This document shows positions 39,589 through 51,189 of a stretch of DNA of 64,000 nucleotides, piece after piece. Both the position numbers and the translations under genes were made by a program. Under the pieces are notes generated by a model. It saw only the letters and a list, made by a program, of their open reading frames with translations. It was not told the DNA's origin and made no database searches. The stretch's first letter is position 1. Every line of letters starts with the position of its first letter. Origin of the DNA: RPQJ01 sp963762315 (GTDB lineage: Bacteria > Pseudomonadota > Gammaproteobacteria > Steroidobacterales > Steroidobacteraceae); the NCBI GenBank assembly GCA_963762315.1, contig CAVXKO010000004.1, positions 1,364,001 through 1,428,000 on the forward strand, read 5' to 3'.

Positions 39589-40086
39589 ATGAGCCTGCAG
39601 CGCGCCGGCGTGACACTCGAAATCGTCCGCTGGCCGGATGACCGGCCGCGCATCGAACGCGTGCGTCGCGCTGTTTTCATCGAGGAACAGCGCATTCCCG
39701 AAGATGACGAATGGGACGATGACGATCCCCTGTGCTGGCACCTGCTGGCGCTCGGCCCGAATCGTGACGTGGTTGGCACAGGCAGGCTGGACCCCGCCGG
39801 TAAGATTGGTCGCGTCGCAGTACTGCCGCAGTACCGCGGCACCGGGGTCGGCGCCGTGATCGTGAGCCACCTCGTGAGCCTTGCCGCCGAGCAGGGGCTT
39901 GCGCAGGTGTACCTCAACGCACAGACCACCGCCCTGCGTTTCTACGAGCGGCTGGGTTTCCGGGCCGAAGGGCCGGAATTTGACGAGGTCGGAATACCGC
40001 ACCGGCGAATGCGCCAGCGGATCGGGAAAACGGATGAACAGCGGGCTGGACGTGACGGGAACACGGAGCATCCTGTCGAATCTTGA
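39589..40086 (+). CDS. GNAT-family N-acetyltransferase
   Basis: 165 residues. The acetyl-CoA-binding motif A is IGRVAVLPQYRGTGVGAVIV, with NAQTTALRFYERLGFRAEG as motif B. The N-terminal RRAVFIEEQRIPEDDEWDD is typical of the ElaA/YjcF-like subgroup. The substrate is unknown. A TTGACATAAT element ends nine bases before the ATG, so the transcript may have almost no leader. Its end overlaps the next gene by 53 bases. Confidence 0.88.
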   Translation: MSLQRAGVTLEIVRWPDDRPRIERVRRAVFIEEQRIPEDDEWDDDDPLCWHLLALGPNRDVVGTGRLDPAGKIGRVAVLPQYRGTGVGAVIVSHLVSLAAEQGLAQVYLNAQTTALRFYERLGFRAEGPEFDEVGIPHRRMRQRIGKTDEQRAGRDGNTEHPVES

Positions 40087-40540
40087 CGAATACCGGGCAG
40101 CGGTCGCGACCCTCGCGACGCGCGCCAATCGCACCCTTTCGATCTACACGCCGAACCTCGAGCCGCAGATCTACGACCACGACAGTTTCCTCGAGCCCGT
40201 GAAGCGGCTCGTGCTCGCCCGCAGCCACGCCCGCCTGCGCGTGCTGATCTCCGATCCCGGCCGCGCGGTCCGCGACGGCAACCGGTTCTTCATGATGGCG
40301 CGTCGCCTGACGAGCTACATCGACCTGCGCAACGTGGCTGCCGAGTACCGCAGCAACCCCTGCGCCTTCATCGTCGCGGACGACAAGACCATCGTGTATC
40401 GCCAGCAGTCGTCGAAGTGGGAAGGCATGGCCGAGTTCAACGACCCCAGCATCGTCAAGCGCTACCTCGCCTACTTCGACGAAGTGTGGGCCGGCAGCCT
40501 GATCCAGCCGGAGCTGCGCGCCACGGCGATGGACTTCTAG
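40034..40540 (+). CDS. DUF7931-like (phospholipase D-fold-like) protein
   Basis: 168 residues. SLEDs of the PLD fold are suggested by SIYTPNLEPQIYDHDSFLEP, RLRVLISDPGRAVRDGNRFF and CAFIVADDKTIVYRQQ, but no HxK motif is visible, so catalysis is doubtful. Such proteins are often encoded directly behind a GNAT acetyltransferase, as here with a 53-base overlap. The family name is from memory of that context. Confidence 0.6.
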   Translation: MNSGLDVTGTRSILSNLDEYRAAVATLATRANRTLSIYTPNLEPQIYDHDSFLEPVKRLVLARSHARLRVLISDPGRAVRDGNRFFMMARRLTSYIDLRNVAAEYRSNPCAFIVADDKTIVYRQQSSKWEGMAEFNDPSIVKRYLAYFDEVWAGSLIQPELRATAMDF

Positions 40541-40566
40541 GACGTTCGCCGCAGGGCCCGGGCGGC

Positions 40567-40572
40567 TATAAT
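40567..40572 (+). promoter_or_regulatory. Perfect -10 box 7 bases before the nudJ ATG
   Basis: TATAAT at 40567-40572. With normal spacing transcription would begin at or next to ATG 40580, giving a leaderless message. The upstream ATG at 40571 overlaps the box itself and so could not be the start of a message from this promoter. Confidence 0.55.
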
Positions 40573-40579
40573 GACCGAC

Positions 40580-41059
40580 ATGGTATGGAAACCTGACGTC
40601 ACGGTCGCCGCGGTCGCCGAGCGCGACGGCCAGTTCCTCCTGGTCGAGGAACGCGCCAGCGGGCGCATCGTCCTCAACCAGCCGGCCGGACACCTCGAGC
40701 TCGGTGAAACCTTCCTCGATGCGGTCGTGCGCGAGACGCTCGAGGAGACGGGCTGGAGCTTCCGCCCGCAATCCGTCGTCGGCGTGTACGTCTGGCAGCC
40801 CGAGCATCTCTCCCGCACCTTCCTGCGCGTCGCTTTTTCCGGCGTGCTCGAGTCCCACGACCCCGATCGCCCGCTCGATCAAGGCATCGTGCGCACTCGC
40901 TGGTGCGGGCGTGACCAGCTCATCGCCCAGCAGGCGAAGCTGCGCAGCCCGCTCGTGCTCAGCTGCGTCGACGACTACCTCGCCGGTGCACGCTACCCGC
41001 TCGAATTGATCAGTCACCTGATGCGTTCAGCGTCGGCCACCCGCGCCGCCACGGGTTGA
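40580..41059 (+). CDS. Nudix hydrolase NudJ-like
   Basis: 159 residues from ATG 40580 (MVWKPDVTVAAVAERDGQFL); an ATG at 40571 lies inside the -10 box. The Nudix box is GHLELGETFLDAVVRETLEE followed by TGW. VLNQPAGHLE and VYVWQPEHLSRTFLRVAFSG match NudJ, which removes phosphate from HMP-PP and nucleotide di/triphosphates. In E. coli nudJ directly precedes mnmA, as here apart from the repeat cluster between them. Confidence 0.88.
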   Translation: MVWKPDVTVAAVAERDGQFLLVEERASGRIVLNQPAGHLELGETFLDAVVRETLEETGWSFRPQSVVGVYVWQPEHLSRTFLRVAFSGVLESHDPDRPLDQGIVRTRWCGRDQLIAQQAKLRSPLVLSCVDDYLAGARYPLELISHLMRSASATRAATG

Positions 41060-41430
41060 GCCCTTCACCTCTCCCGCTTGCGGGAGAGGTAGGCCAACGG
41101 CCGGGTGAGGGTTCCGCCTTCACCTCTCCCGCGGCAGTGGGAGAGGTCGGCCAACGGCCGGGTGAGGGTTCCGCCTTCACCTCTCCCGTTCACGGGAGAG
41201 GTCGGCGAGCGAAGCGGCCGGGTGAGGGCCGCCTTCACCTCTCCCGCGGCAGTGGGAGAGGTCGGCCGCGAGGTCGGGTGAGGGCTCTTCGTCGTTGCGG
41301 CATGTCTCCAACCATTCCGAGCGACCATCGGACCCTCACCCGCGCTTTGCGCGACCTCTCCCGCAAGCGGGAGAGGTAAATCACCCCACCCGCCCCGCGG
41401 GCGACCTCTCCCGCAGGCGGGAGAGGTGAA
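41060..41430. repeat. Cluster of six CTCTCCCG palindromes between nudJ and mnmA
   Basis: Four units read CACCTCTCCCG...GGGAGAGGT followed by CCGGGTGAGGG, at about 41066, 41120, 41178 and 41235. Then come two units in the opposite orientation (CCCTCACCCGCGCTTTGCGC leading into CCTCTCCCGCAAGCGGGAGA at 41334, and one at 41401). Nothing protein-coding is seen in this 388-base gap. Confidence 0.85.
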
Positions 41431-41435
41431 GACCC

Positions 41436-41441
41436 TATAAT
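41436..41441 (+). promoter_or_regulatory. Perfect -10 box 6 bases before the mnmA ATG
   Basis: TATAAT ends six bases before ATG 41448, so the predicted first base of the transcript is the start codon. There is no purine-rich ribosome site in the gap (TCGCGG). A leaderless mnmA message is likely. Confidence 0.6.
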
Positions 41442-41447
41442 TCGCGG

Positions 41448-42542
41448 ATGCCCACTTCCCGCGTCGTGCTCGCGATCTCCGGCGGAGTCGATTCCGCCGT
41501 GTCGGCTGCGCTCCTCAAGGACGCGGGTCACGACGTGCACGGGCTGTTCATGCGCAACTGGGAAGAGGACGAGGACGACTACTGCACGGCGGCGGCGGAC
41601 CTGCAGGATGCGCGCAAGGTCTGCGACGACCTCGGCATTGCGCTGCACACCGTCAGTTTCGCGGCCGAGTACCGCGATCGCGTCTTCCGCCACTTCCTCG
41701 ACGAACTCGCGGCGGGCCGAACACCGAATCCCGACGTCGCGTGCAATCGCGAAATCAAGTTTGGCGTGTGTTTCGAGCACGCGCAAAGGCTCGGCGCAGA
41801 CTGGTTCGCCACAGGCCACTACGCGCGCACGACTCGCGACCTGCAAGGCGTGCGCCTGCTGCGCGGCCTCGATCGCGGCAAGGACCAGACGTACTTCCTG
41901 CACACGGTGCCGGGCGCCATGCTGGCGCGCACGCTGTTTCCGATCGGCCACCTGCCGAAAGAAGAGGTGCGCCGCATCGCGCACGAGCGCGCGCTGCCCG
42001 TACACGACAAGCGCGACAGCACCGGCATCTGCTTCATCGGCGAGCGGCCGTTCGCCGAGTTCCTGTCGCAGTACCTGCCCGCGAAGCCCGGTGAAATCGA
42101 GGCCCCGGACGGCCGCAGACTCGGCAAGCATCGAGGGCTGATGTACTACACGCTCGGCCAGCGCCAGGGCCTCGAAGTCGGCGGCGTGAAAGGCGCCAGC
42201 GAGAAGCCGTGGTACGTCGCCGCCAAGGATCTGGCGCGCAACGTGCTCGTGGTGGTGCAGGACCACGACCATCCGCTGCTGCTGGCCAACGAGATTGTCA
42301 CCGAGCCCGCGCATTGGGTGGCGGGCCGGGCGCCGGCGGCGACGTTCGCGTGCACCGTGAAAACACGTTACCGGCAGGCCGACCAGGCCTGCACCGTCGA
42401 AGTCCGGCCGGACGGTCGGTGCACGATCCGGACCGAGGTCCCGCAACGGGCCGTCACGCCTGGCCAATCCGCGGTTTTCTACGACGGAGACACCTGCCTA
42501 GGGGGGGCGATTATCGCCTCCGCACGCTGCTTGCCGTTATAA
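41448..42542 (+). CDS. mnmA: tRNA-uridine 2-sulfurtransferase
   Basis: 364 residues. MnmA adds the 2-thio group to U34 of tRNA-Lys, -Glu and -Gln. P-loop VLAISGGVDSAVSAALL, catalytic Cys in NPDVACNREIKFG, the second in STGICFIGERPF, and GLMYYTLGQRQGL are all present. Both catalytic cysteines are intact. The stop codon overlaps the acnA -10 box. Confidence 0.97.
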   Translation: MPTSRVVLAISGGVDSAVSAALLKDAGHDVHGLFMRNWEEDEDDYCTAAADLQDARKVCDDLGIALHTVSFAAEYRDRVFRHFLDELAAGRTPNPDVACNREIKFGVCFEHAQRLGADWFATGHYARTTRDLQGVRLLRGLDRGKDQTYFLHTVPGAMLARTLFPIGHLPKEEVRRIAHERALPVHDKRDSTGICFIGERPFAEFLSQYLPAKPGEIEAPDGRRLGKHRGLMYYTLGQRQGLEVGGVKGASEKPWYVAAKDLARNVLVVVQDHDHPLLLANEIVTEPAHWVAGRAPAATFACTVKTRYRQADQACTVEVRPDGRCTIRTEVPQRAVTPGQSAVFYDGDTCLGGAIIASARCLPL

Positions 42543-42543
42543 T
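42538..42543 (+). promoter_or_regulatory. acnA promoter -10 box
   Basis: TATAAT overlapping the mnmA TAA. It would give a ~36-base leader before acnA that contains GGAGG four bases before ATG 42586. This contrasts with the leaderless arrangement at mnmA and nudJ. Confidence 0.6.
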
Positions 42544-42585
42544 TCCGCGGCTAAGTCGAGCCCGTTTGCCCCTCCCGGAGGTCCG

Positions 42586-45279
<2,694 letters not shown>

Positions 45280-45287
45280 CGAAAGGC

Positions 45288-45355
45288 GATAGGCTCAAGG
45301 CTATGGGAGATAGGCTCGGACCTATAGCCTATAGCCTGTAGCCTATAGCCTATCC
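45288..45355. repeat. Short-unit repeat of TATAGCC/GATAGGCT
   Basis: GATAGGCT occurs at 45288 and 45309. Four copies of AGCCTATA/AGCCTGTA/AGCCTATC then follow in the opposite orientation to 45354. The whole stretch can fold back on itself. It fills the gap between acnA and the sirtuin gene. Confidence 0.75.
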
Positions 45356-45360
45356 AGCCC

Positions 45361-46100
45361 ATGACAACGGATCTGCGGTCTGCCGCGCGACGTGTTCTGC
45401 GCTCGGCGCGGCACGTGTGCGTGCTGACGGGTGCCGGCATCTCGGCGGAGAGCGGCATCCCGACCTTCCGCGACGCGCTCACGGGCCTGTGGTCGCGTTT
45501 CAAGCCCGAAGAACTCGCCACGCTCGAGGCATTCGAGCGCAACCCGCAGTTCGTCTGGGAGTGGTACGAGTCGCGTCGTGCGAAGGTGCTGCAGACCCAG
45601 CCGAACGCGGGGCACTACGCCCTCGCCGAGCTCGCCCGCCTCGTTCCGAAACTCACGCTCGTCACCCAGAACGTCGACGGACTGCATCAACGCGCGGGCA
45701 GCCCCGGCGTGCTCGAATACCATGGCAACATCCTGCGCGACCGCTGCATGGTCGAGCAGGTCGTTGCGGACCGCGCGCCTGAGGCCGTCGGACGAACTGC
45801 CGCGCTGTGCCGGGTGCGGCGGCCTCCTGCGGCCCGACGTCGTCTGGTTCGGCGAGGCCATCCCGGCCGAGCCCATGCGGGCCGCAGACCGCGCCGCGCA
45901 CGACTGCGACGTGTTCCTCTCGATCGGCACCTCGTCGCTGGTCTATCCAGCCGCCGGCCTGGCGGAGACCGCGCTCAGGCGCGGGGCGACGGTGATCGAG
46001 GTCAACCCGAATGCGACGGACCTGACGCCGCTGGCCGACGTGCGCGCTGCGCGGACCCGCCGGGGTGCTGCTGCCGCAGCTGCTGGAGGCGATGCTGTAA
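45361..46100 (+). CDS. NAD-dependent protein deacylase (sirtuin), two frameshifts
   Basis: Sirtuins remove acyl groups from lysines using NAD. VLTGAGISAESGIPTFRD, TQNVDGLHQRAG and the catalytic His in LEYHGNI are in the first frame. Near 45775 the frame shifts to LPRCAGCGGLLRPDVVWFGE (zinc cysteines), SIGTSSLVYPAAGLAE and VIEVNPNATDLTPLAD. A second shift near 46060 leads to GVLLPQLLEAML and a TAA at 46098. All core motifs survive. Likely a class III-type enzyme. Confidence 0.87.
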
Positions 46101-46165
46101 CGTTGTGGCCCGAGCTCCGGTCTCCTCGATGGAACCGCAATCCCTCGCCGGACGAACACATCCCC

Positions 46166-47105
46166 ATGCGCCGACGCCCCTCGAACCCGCCCCGCCCGTC
46201 CGAGATCACGCCGCGCGAGCGGTACCTGAACCGCCGCGAAATCATGGCGGGTCTGGCAGGCGCCGGCCTCGCCTTCGTGGCCCCGGGCAGCCTCGGCCGG
46301 GCAGCGGCTCGCGTATCGGAAGAACGCCCGCTACAGCACTTCCGAGGCGGCCAATTCTCATGAAGATATAACGACTTACAACAACTTCTACGAATTCGGC
46401 ACAGGTAAGTCCGACCCGGCCGAGCGCTCCGGCGCGTTCAAGCCGAAGCCCTGGAGCGTGACGATCGCCGGCGAGGCCGAGGTCAAGGGCACGTTCACGC
46501 TCGAGGACATCCTGAAGCCTCACGCGCTCGAGGAGCGCGTCTACCGGCTGCGCTGCGTGGAGGCGTGGTCGATGGTCATCCCGTGGATCGGCTTCCCGCT
46601 CGGCGACCTGATCCGTCGCTTCAAGCCCACGTCGCGTGCCAGGTACGTGGCGTTCAAGACCGTCCTGCGGCCCGCCGAGATGCCCGGCCAGCGCTTCCCG
46701 GTGCTCGAGTGGCCCTACGTCGAGGGCCTGCGCATGGACGAGGCGATGCACCCGCTCGCCCTCATGGCCGTCGGTCTCTATGGCGAGGTGCTGCCGAACC
46801 AGAACGGCGCGCCGCTGCGCCTCGTGGTGCCCTGGAAGTACGGCTTCAAGAGCATCAAGTCGATCGTCGAGATCCGCTTCACCGAGCGCATGCCGCCGAC
46901 GTCCTGGAACATCTCCGCGCCCCGCGAGTACGGGTTCTACGCCAACGTGAATCCGGCCGTGGACCACCCGCGCTGGAGCCAGGCCGAGGAGCGGCGCATC
47001 GGTGGCGGCATCTTCTCACCGAAGCAGCCGACGCAGATGTTCAACGGCTACGCGGACGACGTCGCCTCGCTCTACTCCGGCATGGACCTGCGGAAGTTCT
47101 ATTGA
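46166..47105 (+). CDS. msrP: Protein-methionine-sulfoxide reductase catalytic subunit MsrP, one frameshift
   Basis: Periplasmic molybdopterin enzyme that repairs oxidised methionines. ATG 46166 gives RPSEITPRERYLNRREIMAG, with a twin-arginine motif and hydrophobic helix for Tat export. Near 46300 the frame shifts by one to YRKNARYSTSEAAN...YNNFYEFGTGKSDP. It then continues through the Mo-cofactor domain with the ligand Cys in YRLRCVEAWSMVIPWIGFPL. Removing one base gives 313 codons. Overlaps msrQ by three bases. Confidence 0.9.
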
Positions 47106-47715
47106 AGCCCGGCAAGCCCCTGCTCTTCGTGGCATGTGCGCTGCCACTCGCCTGGATCGCAGCGCGCACTTTCGGGCTCGGCGGCCTCACCCTCGGCGCC
47201 GACCCGATCAAGGAACTGATCCATGCGCTCGGCCTGTGGGGCTTGCGCCTGCTGCTGGCGACGCTGTTCATATCGCCGCTGGCTGTCACGCTGCGCAAGC
47301 CCAGGCTCATGCAGGTCCGCCGCATGCTGGGCCTGTACGCATTCACCTACCTCAGCCTGCACTTCCTCGCGTGGCTGGTGCTGGACCAGTCCCTGCGCAT
47401 GCCGGCGATCCTCGCGGACATCGTGAAGCGCCCGTACATCACCGTCGGCTTTGCAGCGTTGATGCTGCTGCTGCCGCTCGCGATCACCTCGACCCGCGGG
47501 TGGATGCGGCGGCTCGGGCAGCCGCTGGCACGCGGCTGCACAAGCTGATCTACCCCGCGGCGATCCTGGGCTGCGTGCACTTCTGGTGGCAGGTGAAGGC
47601 CGACTGGCGCGAGCCCCTCGTCTACGCAGCGGTCCTGGCCGGCCTGCTGGCATGGCGGTGGCGGCGTGCGAGAATGCGGCGACCCGTCCCGGCCACCGCC
47701 ACGGCGCGATTATGA
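47102..47715 (+). CDS. msrQ: MsrPQ heme-binding membrane subunit MsrQ, frameshifted
   Basis: Inner-membrane b-type cytochrome that passes quinol electrons to MsrP. TTG 47102 overlaps the msrP stop. Ferric-reductase-like helices are GLWGLRLLLATLFISPLAVT, RRMLGLYAFTYLSLHFLAWL and FAALMLLLPLAITSTRGWM. Around 47520-47535 the reading shifts, and RLHKLIYPAAILGCVHFWWQ continues to 47715. Two one-base insertions there would restore LGSRWHRLHKLIYP and 204 codons. The stop overlaps the next start (ATGA). Confidence 0.88.
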
Positions 47716-49217
47716 CCACGCAAGCGAATCCAGGCGCTCCTTCCATCCCCGCATTCATTCCGAGCCTGATCGACGGCCGACCTGCGGCGCCGTCGCAAGG
47801 CGCGCACGAGATCCCGGTCGTCTACGCGGCGACCGAGGAGACGATCACCGTCCTCATCGAGGCGGATGCGGACGAGGTCGACGCCGCCGTGCAGGCCGCG
47901 CGCCAGGCGTTCGACAGCGGCCCGTGGCCGCGCATGCACGTCGACGAGCGCAAGGACATCCTCTACCGCATCCGCGACCTGCTGAGGACCCACGCCGAGG
48001 AACTGGTGCACCTCGAGTGCCTCAACACCGGCATCCCGGTCAATCACATCCGCGGCCACGTCACTCGCATGGCCCGGAACTTCGAGTTCTTCGCCGAAGT
48101 GTCGAGCACGATGAGCGGCCAGTCGTACACCCAGGCGAAGGGCTACCTGACCTATGTGACGCGCGAGCCCAAGGGCGTGGCGGCGTTGATCGCGCCCTGG
48201 AACGCGCCGCTCGCGCTCGCCTCCATGCGCGTCGCGTCGTGCATCGCATTCGGCAACACCTGCGTGCTGAAGCCCTCCGAGTACACGCCGCTCTCCATGC
48301 TGCGCATGGTCGAGATCTTGCACGAGGCCGGCCTGCCGAAAGGCGTCGTGAACCTCGTGAACGGCCGCGGCGCCGTGACGGGCCAGGCGCTGGTCGCGCA
48401 TCAGGGCATCGACATGATCGCGTTCACCGGAGGCACGCATACCGGCCGGGCGATCATGTCGGCGGCGGGCCGCGACCTCAAACCGTGCCTGCTGGAACTG
48501 GGCGGGAAGTCGGCCAACATCATCACGGCGCACGCAGACTTCGAGCGCGCGCTCGACGGCGCCCTGCTCGGCATCTACGCGAACAATGGCCAGCAGTGCC
48601 TCGCCGGCTCGCGCATCCTGCTGCAGCGCTCGATCGCCGAGGAGTTCATCGCGCGCTTCGTCGAGCGCAGCAAGCGCATCCGCATCGGCGACCCGATGCA
48701 GGCCGCCACCGAGGTGGGCCCACTGTGCTTCAAGGCGCACCTGGAGCGAGTACTGAGCTACGTCGACGTGGCCCGCGAAGACGGCGCGGTGCTCCTCACG
48801 GGCGGCCACCGCGCGCCCGGCTTCGATCGCGGCTACTACATGCAGCCGACCGCGGTCCTTGCGCCGAGCAATGTCGCGCGTGTGTGCCAGGAGGAAATCT
48901 TCGGGCCGTTCGCGACGTTCGTGATCTTCGATACGCTCGATGAAGCCATCGCGGACGCCAACGCCTCGCCGTTCGGGCTCGTGAGCTACGTGTGGTCGCA
49001 GGACCTCACCGAGGTGATGCGTGTCAGCCGCGAGGTGCGCGCCGGCACCGTGTGGGTGAATACGCCGATGATGCGCGAGCTGCGCGCGCCCTTCGGCGGC
49101 TTCAAGCAATCCGGCGTGGGCCGCGACGGCCCCACCTCGAGCGTCGAGTTCTTCACGGAACTGAAGGCGACCACGATCCCGATCGACCCGGTCACGATGC
49201 CGAGGTTCGGAGCTTGA
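47712..49217 (+). CDS. Aldehyde dehydrogenase (HpaE/BetB-like)
   Basis: 501 residues, intact. ALDH motifs are APWNAPLALASMRVASCIAF, AFTGGTHTGR, LELGGKSANI with the general base Glu, and the nucleophile Cys in NNGQQCLAGSR. GGFKQSGVGRDG closes the protein. Sequence flavour is that of 5-carboxymethyl-2-hydroxymuconate-semialdehyde or betaine-aldehyde dehydrogenases. Substrate unknown. It overlaps msrQ by four bases but has no obvious link to methionine repair. Confidence 0.88.
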   Translation: MTTQANPGAPSIPAFIPSLIDGRPAAPSQGAHEIPVVYAATEETITVLIEADADEVDAAVQAARQAFDSGPWPRMHVDERKDILYRIRDLLRTHAEELVHLECLNTGIPVNHIRGHVTRMARNFEFFAEVSSTMSGQSYTQAKGYLTYVTREPKGVAALIAPWNAPLALASMRVASCIAFGNTCVLKPSEYTPLSMLRMVEILHEAGLPKGVVNLVNGRGAVTGQALVAHQGIDMIAFTGGTHTGRAIMSAAGRDLKPCLLELGGKSANIITAHADFERALDGALLGIYANNGQQCLAGSRILLQRSIAEEFIARFVERSKRIRIGDPMQAATEVGPLCFKAHLERVLSYVDVAREDGAVLLTGGHRAPGFDRGYYMQPTAVLAPSNVARVCQEEIFGPFATFVIFDTLDEAIADANASPFGLVSYVWSQDLTEVMRVSREVRAGTVWVNTPMMRELRAPFGGFKQSGVGRDGPTSSVEFFTELKATTIPIDPVTMPRFGA

Positions 49218-50145
49218 GCGCCGTGTGCGCGAACACCGAGCCGAGGATGATCGCGACGCCGAGGTAGAACGCGAGGCCGAGTTCCCGCTGCTCGCCGAGC
49301 AGCACGATCGCCAGCACGATCGCGTAGACCGGCTCGAGGCTCACGGCCAGTTGCGCGCTGAACGCGCTGAGGTGACGCAGAGCCAACAGCGACAGCGAGA
49401 ACGGCAGCAGCGTGCAGCCGATCGAGAGGATCACCAGCAGGATGGCGTCCCGCGTCCCCGGGACCTGCGGCATTGCGCCGGACAGTCCCGGCGTTGCCAC
49501 GGCGATCAGCGTCAGGAACGCCGCACCCGAAGCCAGTTCGAGACCGGTGACCGCAATGGGCTCGCCGAGCCGGACGTAGCGCTTGTTCAGCACCCCGAAC
49601 AGCGCGACCAGGAACGCCGACAGGATGCCGATGGCGATCCCGACGCGCATGCCCTGCGGCGTGCCGCCGACGACGAGCATCACGCCGGGAATGGCGACCA
49701 CGCCGATCAACAGGTCCCGCGGATCAAAACGCGTGCGCAGGATCCACGGCTCGAGCACCGCGATGAACACGGGCGCTACACCCATGCAGGTCGCGGCCAC
49801 GGACGCGTTGGCGAGCTTGATCGAACCGTAGAAAGTCAGCCAGTGCACGGCCACGATCAAGCCGATGCCGGCGAAAAGCGCGATGGCGCGGCGGCCCATG
49901 CCTCGCAGTCCGCGCCAGAACGCCGGCATCATCGCAGCCGCGGCGACCACGATCACCATGCGCCACCAGACCAGATCGAAGGCCGGCAGGCTGATCAGCC
50001 GGCCGAGAATTGCCGTAAAGCCCCACAGGACGACGCAGAAGTGAATCTGCAGCAGGGCCCTGCGGTAGGCGGGCTCGTCCGTCAGAGTTCGACACCCTTG
50101 CCGCGCGAATAGCGGCGGATCAGTTCCAAAGCCGTCTCGTTGCAC
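49192..50145 (-). CDS. EamA/DMT-family transporter
   Basis: Ten hydrophobic segments in two EamA repeats (FCVVLWGFTAILGRLISLPA, WLTFYGSIKLANASVAATCM, LSAFLVALFGVLNKRYVRLG, LAVSLEPVYAIVLAIVLLGE). These are usually metabolite exporters. The frame begins at GTG 50145, overlapping the fabH-like gene by 64 bases. The family N-terminus starts near DEPAYRRALL, so the true start may be near 50087, perhaps a CTG. The 3' end overlaps the convergent aldehyde dehydrogenase by 26 bases. Confidence 0.8.
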   Translation of the reverse strand: MQRDGFGTDPPLFARQGCRTLTDEPAYRRALLQIHFCVVLWGFTAILGRLISLPAFDLVWWRMVIVVAAAAMMPAFWRGLRGMGRRAIALFAGIGLIVAVHWLTFYGSIKLANASVAATCMGVAPVFIAVLEPWILRTRFDPRDLLIGVVAIPGVMLVVGGTPQGMRVGIAIGILSAFLVALFGVLNKRYVRLGEPIAVTGLELASGAAFLTLIAVATPGLSGAMPQVPGTRDAILLVILSIGCTLLPFSLSLLALRHLSAFSAQLAVSLEPVYAIVLAIVLLGEQRELGLAFYLGVAIILGSVFAHTALKLRTSAS

Positions 50146-51158
50146 GGCGGCAGTTCGACATCGCTGGTGCCCTTCGGCGTCACACGGTCACCCCAGCGCA
50201 CGAGATGTGCGCACCACGTGAGGCCCGCGCCGAACGCGGGCATCAGCAGCAGGTTGCCCGGTTTCACGCGGCCTTCCTCGAGCGCCTCGACCAGCGCCAC
50301 CGGGACGGTCGCCGCGGACATGTTGCCGTAGCGCTGCACGTTCACGAACACACGCTCGTTGGCGAGGCCGGCCCGCTTTGCCACGGCGTCGATGATGCGC
50401 TGGTTAGCCTGGTGCGGGATGACGAGGTCGATGTCGTCGGGCGTGAGGTGGCGCTTCTCCAGCACGTCGGCGCAGGCGCCCGACATGCCGAGCACGGCGC
50501 GCTTGAAGATCTCGGGGCCCTCGAAGATCCAGTTTGTCTGGCCGAGGATGCGGCCCTGGTTGGCGTACCGGCAGCCCATGCCTTCGACCACCAGCGTGCC
50601 GCGGGCGTCGCTGTCGCAGCCGAGCTTCTCCGCGAGCAGGCCCTCTTCCTTGTCCGTCGCCTCGAGCACCACTGCCGCGCAGCCGTCGCCGAACAGCACC
50701 GCCACACCGCGATTCGTCCAGTCCATGTAGGCCGTGATGATCTCGCCGCCGACGACCACGGCGTTCTTCACGACGCCCGTGCGAATCAGCGCGGTGGCCG
50801 TGCTGAGCGCGTACAGGAAGCTGGTGCAGGCGGTATTGACGTCCATCGACGCCGCCTTCTTCGCGCCGATCTCGGCCTGCAGGCCGGAAGCCTGGTTCGG
50901 CACCTGGTCGTCGTAGCTGCAGCACCCGACGACGATCAGTTCGACGTCGGCGGCATCGAGCCCGGCGCAGGCGAGCGCACGCATCGTGCTGACGTAGGCG
51001 AGGTCGCTGAGCGGCACATGGGAGATCCGCCGCTCCTTGATGCCGGTGCGGCTGGTGATCCACTCGTCGTTCGTGTCGAGGAACGTGGCGAGGTCGGCGT
51101 TCGTCAGGACGGCCGGCGGCATGCACTTGCCCCAGCCCGTGATGGCGGCGTAGGTCAC
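50082..51158 (-). CDS. 3-oxoacyl-ACP synthase III family protein (FabH-like)
   Basis: 358 residues. The Cys-His-Asn triad is intact: Cys in VNTACTSFLYAL, His in VIPHQANQRIID, Asn in RYGNMSAATVPV. ADLATFLDTNDEWITSRTGI is the usual N-terminal pattern. Such enzymes start fatty acid synthesis or make related beta-ketoacyl products. The neighbourhood lacks other fab genes, so this may be a second, specialised KASIII. The start is a GTG. Confidence 0.9.
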   Translation of the reverse strand: MTYAAITGWGKCMPPAVLTNADLATFLDTNDEWITSRTGIKERRISHVPLSDLAYVSTMRALACAGLDAADVELIVVGCCSYDDQVPNQASGLQAEIGAKKAASMDVNTACTSFLYALSTATALIRTGVVKNAVVVGGEIITAYMDWTNRGVAVLFGDGCAAVVLEATDKEEGLLAEKLGCDSDARGTLVVEGMGCRYANQGRILGQTNWIFEGPEIFKRAVLGMSGACADVLEKRHLTPDDIDLVIPHQANQRIIDAVAKRAGLANERVFVNVQRYGNMSAATVPVALVEALEEGRVKPGNLLLMPAFGAGLTWCAHLVRWGDRVTPKGTSDVELPPCNETALELIRRYSRGKGVEL

Positions 51159-51189
51159 CGGTGGACCCCCGGGTGGTTTACGGAAGGGG

